A stretch of DNA of 7,619 nucleotides, taken from the NCBI GenBank assembly GCA_964374095.1, contig CAYJXJ010000202.1, forward strand, positions 1 through 7,619, in the 5' to 3' direction. Positions 1 to 6,900 of this stretch are shown here, one piece after another (the stretch's first letter is position 1; the number at the start of each line of letters is the position of its first letter). The translations under genes were made by a program, and so were the position numbers. Source of the DNA: CAYJXJ01 sp964374095 (GTDB lineage: Bacteria; Elusimicrobiota; Elusimicrobia; UBA1565; UBA9628). The notes below the pieces were generated by a model. The model saw nothing but the letters and a program-made list of their open reading frames with translations. It did not search any database and was not told where the DNA came from.

Positions 1-959
1 TGCTGGAATGTGAGACCCACGCCCATGGCCGCCCCGTTGAAGCCCCGCAGGTCCTTGTAGTGGGAGGTGTAGCCCCCGCGCAGGGTGGCGGTCACCTTGT
101 CCATGACGGGGTGCTCGTACTCCCCGCCGGCCGAGCCGATCAGGGTGGTGTCGCGGTACTTCGTCGCCTCGATGTTGGCGCGCACGCGATCCTTCAGGGC
201 CCGCGCCCCCACGCCGAAGGTGTAGGACACGGGCAGGGGGCTCTCGGCGGCGCGCCCGGCGAAGCCCTGCCTTTGCCCGAGGTTGCGAAGCACCCCCGAG
301 AGCGAGATCGGGATGGTCCCGCCCGGGTTCAAGCGATAGAGCGCTCCGAAATCCACGGCGAAAGCGTTGGAATGGTAGGTGTCGATGCGCGAGGAGACCA
401 CCTTGGCGTTCATCCCCGCCGACAAATGCTTATTGAATCCGTAGGCGTAGCTCCCGCCGTAGGCCCCGTCCGCGGCGGTGAAGGTGCCGACGGCGTCGGT
501 GGTGTCGCCGACCCGCTTCTCGATGCGGTCCACGGAGAGATAATAGAGCCCGAAGCCCACCGTATGCCGCGAGAAGCCTTCCTCCTTGGCGAAGGGAAAG
601 GCGAACTCGAAGACCTCGTAGTTCATGCCCCGAAACGAAGCGTTGTGCGCGCCGGAGATCTGGGCGCTCTTGAGCTGGGCGAGGCCGGCGGGGTTGTAGT
701 AGGCGGCGTGGACGTCGTCGGCGATGGCCGAGAAGGAATCCGCCATGGCCCCGGCCCGGGCCCCCGAGCCGAGCTTGAGGAAGGCCCCGCCCGAGGTGCC
801 GAGTTCCTGGTTGAGGTTGGCGAAAGCCGGCTGGGACGCGAAGGCGACCATGGCCACGGCGAGTACCGGGTGCCAGGCATGTAGAACTCGGTCCAGGACC
901 GAACCCCCGCGCTCGGTCAATTTGTCAGATGTTAGGATGTGACCCCATTTCCTGCTCAT
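1..959 (-). CDS. PorV/PorQ-family (UPF0164) outer-membrane beta-barrel protein (3' partial)
   Basis: The frame opens at ATG 959-957 and stays open to the window edge: 319 complete codons, with the last two bases starting the next. An in-frame TAG at 968-966 makes this ATG the first possible start. Residues 1-47 form a long signal peptide: a basic stretch, the hydrophobic core VLAVAMVAFA (32-41), and a likely cut after PAFA (44-47). The mature N-terminus carries the family hallmark: FLKLGSGARAGAMADSF (60-76), then AIADD (78-82) and YYNPAGL (87-93). Later family-like elements are GLYYLSVDRI (137-146), SLSGVLRNLG (219-228) and PLPVSYTFGVGAR (241-253). Alternating aromatic/hydrophobic strands fit a FadL-like outer-membrane barrel. 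Known family: PorV binds T9SS cargo C-terminal domains and delivers them to the cell-surface sortase; PorQ is a paralogue. The coupled upstream gene has a sorting-like C-terminus, so a cargo-receptor role is plausible but inferred. Which paralogue it is cannot be told, so no symbol is given. The frame ends at GVGLTFQ (313-319), probably near the natural end. Confidence 0.9.
   Translation of the reverse strand, partial: MSRKWGHILTSDKLTERGGSVLDRVLHAWHPVLAVAMVAFASQPAFANLNQELGTSGGAFLKLGSGARAGAMADSFSAIADDVHAAYYNPAGLAQLKSAQISGAHNASFRGMNYEVFEFAFPFAKEEGFSRHTVGFGLYYLSVDRIEKRVGDTTDAVGTFTAADGAYGGSYAYGFNKHLSAGMNAKVVSSRIDTYHSNAFAVDFGALYRLNPGGTIPISLSGVLRNLGQRQGFAGRAAESPLPVSYTFGVGARALKDRVRANIEATKYRDTTLIGSAGGEYEHPVMDKVTATLRGGYTSHYKDLRGFNGAAMGVGLTFQ
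819..959 (-). other. Signal peptide of the PorV-like protein
   Basis: Codons 1-47 encode a long n-region with several basic residues (R3, K4, K13, R17, R24), a short hydrophobic core (VLAVAMVAFA, 32-41) and an A-x-A-type end (PAFA, 44-47) before NLNQELG. The n-region of about 30 residues is unusually long. Starts at GTG 857 or ATG 851 would remove all positive charge before the core, so the ATG at 959 is preferred. Confidence 0.65.
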
Positions 960-973
960 AGGCCGCTACCCTT
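956..973 (-). promoter_or_regulatory. ATGA stop-start overlap with Shine-Dalgarno-like AAGGG
   Basis: Read on the minus strand, the giant gene ends CTA-TGA, and the porV-like gene starts at the ATG that shares T and G of that stop (ATGA, 959-956). AAGGG at 973-969 lies 9 bases before the ATG and is a plausible, moderately strong ribosome site inside the end of the upstream gene. The in-frame TAG at 968-966 rules out an earlier start. This arrangement normally means translational coupling by terminating/reinitiating ribosomes, which would tie the amount of PorV-like protein to that of the giant protein. No promoter or terminator can fit between the genes. Confidence 0.8.
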
Positions 974-3900
974 GACGATGGCGATCTTGATGAACTTGCG
1001 CTCGCTGCCCCAGACGATCTCGGCGAAGTAGACTCCCGAGGCCACCGTGGCGTTGGAGTTGTTGCCGCAGTTCCAGTCCTTGTAGAAGGTCTTGCCGCCT
1101 TCGACCTGGCCGACGTCCATGGTCCGCACCCGCTCGCCGGCCACGTTGTAGATGTTGATCTGGGTGGACTCCCGGCGCCCCACACCCTCCTTGGGCAGGG
1201 AGACGCGTATTCTCACCCCCGAGAAGGGGGCGTGAGCGCCGCCGCCCACCAGGCCCCCCACGCGCGCGTCCGCGGCCAGTCCGGTGTGGGTGATGCAGTC
1301 GCCGGGGTTGGGGAAGCTGAAGGCGATGATCTCGTTGGTCTCGAGCGTTCCCGCCGCGAAAGCGTCGGGCGTGCCGTCGGCCACCACGAAGGTCGAGAGG
1401 TGATCCACGGTCACGGTGATGGTGTTGTTGTCGGCGTCCAGCGAACGGTTCTTGGTCTCCTTGCAGTAGTTCCCGAACTTCGTCGAGCCGTCGGGGCAGG
1501 CGGCCGCGGTGGTGAAATACCAGACGTTGATGTTGCTCGTGTCCGAGGAGGAGGCCACGAAGGACAGGGTCAGGTCCGCCGGCTCCTGGAGCTGATGGGC
1601 GATGGAGCGGGGCAGGAAGATCGCGTAGAAGGCCGACAAAGCCGTGGCCCCGCCGATGGTGTTGCTGCCGGCCTGCACGCGGAAGGCGTTCATCGCGCTT
1701 GCCAACTCGGAGGGGATATTGGGGAGAAGGTGCGGCTTCACCCCGCCGGCCCGCATCCCCAGGGGCAGGGTCTCGGCGAAGGCCTGGTCCGTGGACTTGC
1801 TGATGCCGATGCTCGTGGCGCACGAGGAGCACACCGCGCCCCCGGTCCCGGCGAAAGTCCCGGGCTTGGCGGCGAGCTTGGAGCGCTCGTTTTTCTTGGA
1901 GTTGTCGTCGTCCTGGGAGGGCGCCAGGCTCACGTTGCAGTTGTTGGCGTTGTGGCAGTCCTCTTCCGCGTGAGAGTCGAGGCCCGTGAAGAAGGTGAAG
2001 GTCTTGTCGAGCTTGATCTCCTTGAGGGCCTGGTCCGCTTCGCGCCGCTCCTGCGCGGAGAACACGATCAGGCGCAGGCTGAAGGCGAACTCGCCCTTGC
2101 CGCTGTTGGCGGTTAGGTTCGACTTGTAGATCACGGTGATCTTGCGGCGGTTGCCCTCCAGTTCCCGGCCCGACGGGAAGGCCTCCTCCTTGGGGCCCAG
2201 GAGCGAGCCCGTGGAGTCTCCCCCGGTGTGCAGGACATTGGCCGAGAGGGGCGCCTGGGCCTCGGAGGAGGTGAAGGAGGAGACGAAGATGAACTGGGAG
2301 GCGTCGTCGTCGTAGGCGGTCTTCTTGCGCAGGGCCGCGGTGCAGTCGATCTTGACCTGGAACTTGCCGCCGCCGACCGCCTTGGAGTCGGCCTGGCAGT
2401 CGAGGTCCTGGGCGGGGATGGTCAAGGTCTGGCCCGTCGCGTTCTCGGTGTCGGAGCTCACCGTGAAGGGGTTGCCCCGGTCCATCTTGGGCAGGATCGG
2501 GCGATCGCTCTCGTCCCGGGGCAGGATGACCATATCATAGGAAATCCCCGATTTGAGGCCGCTCACCTGGTAGGTGTTGGCGGTCTTGGCCGTGGGGTCG
2601 AAGTCCACGGTGCCGAGCACGTACTCCTTCGCGGCGAAGTTGATCGCGGCCACGGACTTGATGTCGTCCTCGCTGGGGGCCTGCTTGGTTCCTTCCTTCT
2701 CGATGCGTCCGGAGATCGAGGCCCCGCGGACCAAAGTGATCAGGCTGCCCGGCAGGGGCGTGCCCGCCGCGAGAGTCGAGATCGAAACCGTGGTGGTCGT
2801 GACGGTCACGGTCGCCTGGGCCACCCGGTAGCCGAGGCTCGTCACCCGGAGGTGATACACCCCGGTCGAGAGGCCCGGAATCTCGAACTTGCCCTCGCCG
2901 TCGGTGACGGCCTCGATGTCGCCTAAGGGGTTCAAGACCGGCACGAAGCGCGGGTCCTGGAGGTTCAAGGCCGCGGCCGGGAAGCCCTTCTGGTCCCCGA
3001 AGGGATAGGAGAGCTCGCCTCCGGTCGCCTTGTCCTCGACCGCCACCTGGCCCGTCACCGACGCGGTCAGGGGTTCGAGGTCGAAGTCGGCCGTGGTCGT
3101 GGCCAGGAGGCTGACGCTGCGCAGGGTCTTGGCCAAGTAGTAGAGCCCGTTGGAGGCGAGGTTGCCGTCCCGAGGTGCCGCGGTCACGTCATACTGCTCG
3201 GAGATCGCCGTCGATACCCACAGGTTGTACTTGCCCGAGGCGTTGGTGAAGGTGTGGATGGCGATCGCATCCTGGCCGAAGCTCGGCTTGCCGCTGATCT
3301 TGATGTTGCCCAACACAAGCCCGGTCCCGGCCGTGTTGGAGGACTGCCGGACCGTCCCGGTCAAGGAAGTGCCCTGGCTGAGTTGCACCACGCCCACGTC
3401 GTGGATCTCCCCGGGCTGAACGCGCCGGCCGCTCAAGGTCACGGGAGCGTAGTTCTGGCTGCCCTGCGAGAGGAAATTCGGGTCCCAGGTGAGCTGGGAG
3501 AGCTTGAGGTCATAGACCCGGGCATCCCCGTTCTCGTCCTTGGGGATGAGGGGCCCGACCCGGAAGAAGCCGTCGGCCTGGATGGGCCGCCCGGACACCG
3601 AGGACCCGGCCACCACGAAGCCGCCCTCGAAGAAGGGACTGGCCACGGCCCGGATCTGGAAATTGGGAGCCAAAAGGCTCGCGTTGTCCTTGGTGATCAG
3701 ATCCAACGAGTTGGCGTCCTGGAGCCGGCCGACGATGAAGGCGGCGCGCTGGAGGGTCAGGTCCTGGCCCGTCTTGTTGCTCTTCAAGCCCTCGGAATCG
3801 GAGGCGTCGGGGACCTTGATGGGCTGCGCGGCGTAAGCGTTTCCCGGCACGGCCGCGAGGTCTTTGACCTCGAGGGTGTAGAACTCGCCCGCCGGGAGGT

Positions 3901-6900
3901 TGGCGAGCTCGTAGGAAACCGAGTTGCCGGGGATTTCCAAGACGGGGTCTCCGATGAAGACCTCGGTCGAGCGGCGCACCACCTCGCGGCGGCGGTTTAG
4001 GACCGTGAGCTCCAAGGTCCGCGAGTCCTCAATCCCTTCGTCCAGCTTGATGGTCCCGCTGATGGAGAAGCCGTCGGTTAGGGTGAAGTTAATGCTCGAG
4101 CGGCCGGCGTCGGACACGCGCACCAACTGGCCCACCGCGGGCACGAGTGTGGCGCAAGTCGCGCAGAGCCGGAGATTGGCGGTCCGCACGAAGTAGGTGC
4201 CGGGCGGGACGTTGGCGATGGTGTAGGAGCCGGCCGCGTGCAGGTAGCCCACGCGGTCGACGGCGGGGTTGAAAACGGTCGAGATCGCCAGGTTGAACTG
4301 GTTCAACTCCTGGCGGACGGCGAGTATGCGCGCCAGCGAGGCCGTGGACACCGGCACGCCCACCGGGCTGATCGCGACCTTGTTGCCCTTGGCGTCGGTC
4401 AGGTCGACATAGGCGGCGTTGGCCAGTATGTTGGCGGCGGCGCCCGCGGCGCTCGACTTAAACAGCGTGTTGGCGACTTGATTGTCGATCAATCCCGTGA
4501 TGACGAAGGTCGGCGTCGTGAGGTTGACCGAGATGGTGCTCGTCGAGCCGCTCACCACGGAGACGCGCCGCTTGGCGCTCTGGCCCGAGGTCCGGTAGAG
4601 CACGGTGAGGTCGAGGGTCTCGGTGCCCAGGCCCGTGACCCGGAAGGTGGCGGAGGAACTGCCCACGGGGCAAATTCCGGTGGCCGCGGCCGCCGGCAAG
4701 CCGTCGGCCGCGCAGGCGAAGTTGGGCAGATTGGTCGAGGAGAAGAACTCGAAGGTGTGGCCCACCTCTTGCGGCCTCAGCGAAGCCGTGATCTCGCCGA
4801 AAACGCTCACGTTGCCGAAGTCATTCGACGGGATCGTGATCGAGCCCACGATCACGCCCGAGCTCTGGCCGAAGGTGAAGTTGCCCACCCCGCCGGCCAG
4901 GACCGTGAGCGGCATGTTCTCGAGGATGTCGACGCCCGGGTCCATATCATCGACCCCGCCCAGGTGGGCGTATATCTGGTAGGTGGAGTTGCTCTGGAGA
5001 CCCGGGATGGTGTAGCCGATCGTCGTGTTGACGCCCCCGCCGGCCTGCGTCACCTCGGCCGTGCCGAAATTGTTGCTGCCGGGAGACCAGGCGCTCACGG
5101 TCAGCTTGAGGGTGCGGCCCGTGGTGACGGGCTGGATCGTGGCCGTGCCCGTGATGCTCGCCCCGGTGTTGAAAGTGGGGAAGTGGATGTCGCCCTTCTG
5201 CTCCGAGGCGGCCAGGACAATGGGGCCGCTGGTGATGGTCAAGAAGCCCGGCACATTGGATTGCAGGAGATAGGCCCCCGGTTCGAGGTTGGAGACCGTG
5301 TAGGAGCCGGTCAGCACCGTCGGGTCCAGAAAGACGCCGCCGAAGCCGGGCTGGGCCGCGGTCGTCGTCGAGAACGGCACGGCGTTCACCGAGATGAATG
5401 TCCCGTTGGGGTTGGCCGGGACCGACACCGTTCCCTTGACGCTCGCCTTGGTGGTGAACGCGGCCAGGTCGATGCGCCCGCCGGAATCGGTGACCGCTCC
5501 CGTCGAGCAGGAGGGTTTGAAGCCCTCGAAGAAGCCCTCGGCCGCGTAGGTCCCCGACGTCACCTTGAACTGGAAGTCGGTGCGCTCGACGAAGCCCGCG
5601 GTGGCGGGGTCCCAGGCGCCGCCGTCGTCAAAGACCGTGGTGCCGGCCTTGAGGCGCAGGGGGCCGAAGTGCGTTTTCCCGCTGACGAGGCCGGAGCAAG
5701 CCGTGGACGGACGCACCTGCAGGCCGCCCCAGCGGTCGAAGGCCGAAGTCGCGATGCCGACTCCCGAGGCCGTGACCGTGAGCTTGGCCGGGGCCTTCAT
5801 GAAGAGGTTGAGGAAAGTCTTGCCCGTGTTGGAACCGGTCCCCGCCTCGGTCGAGGCCAGCACCGCGTCGGAGACCGCGCTGAAGCCCGGGATGCCCGTG
5901 GTCACGACCACCGCCACCTCGCCGGGCAGGTAGTCCGGGGGCTTGTTGAGGAATAGGCGGTAGCTCCCCGCGACGAGGCCCGAGAGGATGTAGCCGCCGT
6001 CCGCGCCCGACTCGACCCGGCCGCCGCCGAAGGGCCCGAAGGCGTCTACCGCGGCGCCCGGGAGCCTCGTGCCCGAGCGGTCAAAGACCGTGCCGCGCAG
6101 TTCGGGGGAGTTCACGTCCACGGTCAGAGTTTCGTCTCGCACGCCGCCGGCCACCTCGACGGTGACCACGTACTTGCGGCTGGGCACGCGGGCCCCGTTG
6201 TTGAGGAAGGGACTGTATGTCCCGTCCCAGGAAATCTCCCCGACGCCGGGCCGGCCGAAGCCGTAGCGCTCCCAGAGGACGGGCGCTTTGTCGAGCGTCG
6301 CCGTGGCGATCGCCACGCGCCAGCTCACCGCGGGGTCGCCCAGGGTGAAGTTGAAGAAGGCCTGGTTGGCCTTGGTGGGATCGCCCGGGAAGATGGTGAT
6401 CGAGGAGCGGGCCACGCCGAAGGGCGCGGTGGCCACGCTCACGCCGGTGAGCGCGTCGGAGGGCAGGGCCGTGAAGCCGTAGAAGAAGGTGGTGGGGGCC
6501 GTGAGATCGAATCGCGCCGCGATGGTCTTGGGGCCGGTCGAGACGGCGAGGACTTGGAAGGCGCGGGAAGACCTGCCTACCGCGAATTCAAGCTCGAGGA
6601 CGCTCGTCGTCGACAGGGCCGGGCTCGAAGAGAGGCCGACCGTGGCATCGGAAGCGAAGCCGCCGGTGAGGAAATTGTACGACAAGGCAGTCAGCGTGGC
6701 GATCTTGACCGAGTTCGTGATCTGGGTCTTGTTGCCGCAGGCGTCGTAGGCGTCGAGCACCTGCTCCTCGGAGCGCGCCCCCACCTTGGCCGAGAAGTAG
6801 GGGGTCCGGGGTTGGAAGAAGCTTGCCGCCCCCGTGGTCACGCGCACGACGGGAGAAAGGGCGATCAGGGGAGCCGGGGCGATGCCGGCGCCGCTCGATG

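Noticed and set aside
623..880. 85-codon minus-strand frame inside the PorV-like gene
   Set aside because: It is Pro/Ser/Thr/Arg-rich low-complexity sequence in another frame. The overlapping frame from 959 gives a full PorV/PorQ signature with signal peptide.
925..948. AGCAGGAA followed by an out-of-frame ATG (MGSHPNI-stop) just after the PorV-like start
   Set aside because: It resembles a ribosome site plus a tiny ORF, but it has only seven codons and lies inside the porV-like coding sequence with nothing else to support it.
966..1832. 288-codon minus-strand frame inside the 3' end of the giant gene
   Set aside because: It is a shifted-frame shadow: His/Arg/Gln-rich with no domain. The main frame encodes clear beta domains and the sorting-like C-terminus over the same bases.
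1802..1981. Possible c-type haem or zinc-ribbon site from CHNANNC and CSSC
   Set aside because: There is no CxxCH, and the two Cys pairs lack the spacing and surrounding residues of known zinc ribbons. Disulfides are simpler in an exported protein.
2785..2815. Repetitive GTGGTCGTGACGGTCACGGT-type stretch
   Set aside because: It reflects codons for a Thr/Val-rich beta strand (ATVTVTTTTVSIS) rather than a DNA repeat element.
4238..5956. 572-codon open frame on the plus strand, and similar long plus-strand frames at 60-884, 1232-2116, 2228-2926 and 3254-4000
   Set aside because: They are antisense to well-supported domain-bearing genes. Their translations are Arg/Gly/Ala/Asp/His-rich with no recognisable domain, as expected from the reverse of a high-GC coding frame.
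6302..6317. Perfect 16-base palindrome CGTGGCGATCGCCACG
   Set aside because: It lies inside the coding region of the FlgD-like domain (RVAIAT) with no partner copy or promoter context. A GC-rich palindrome of this length in 7.6 kb is noteworthy but not evidence of an operator.
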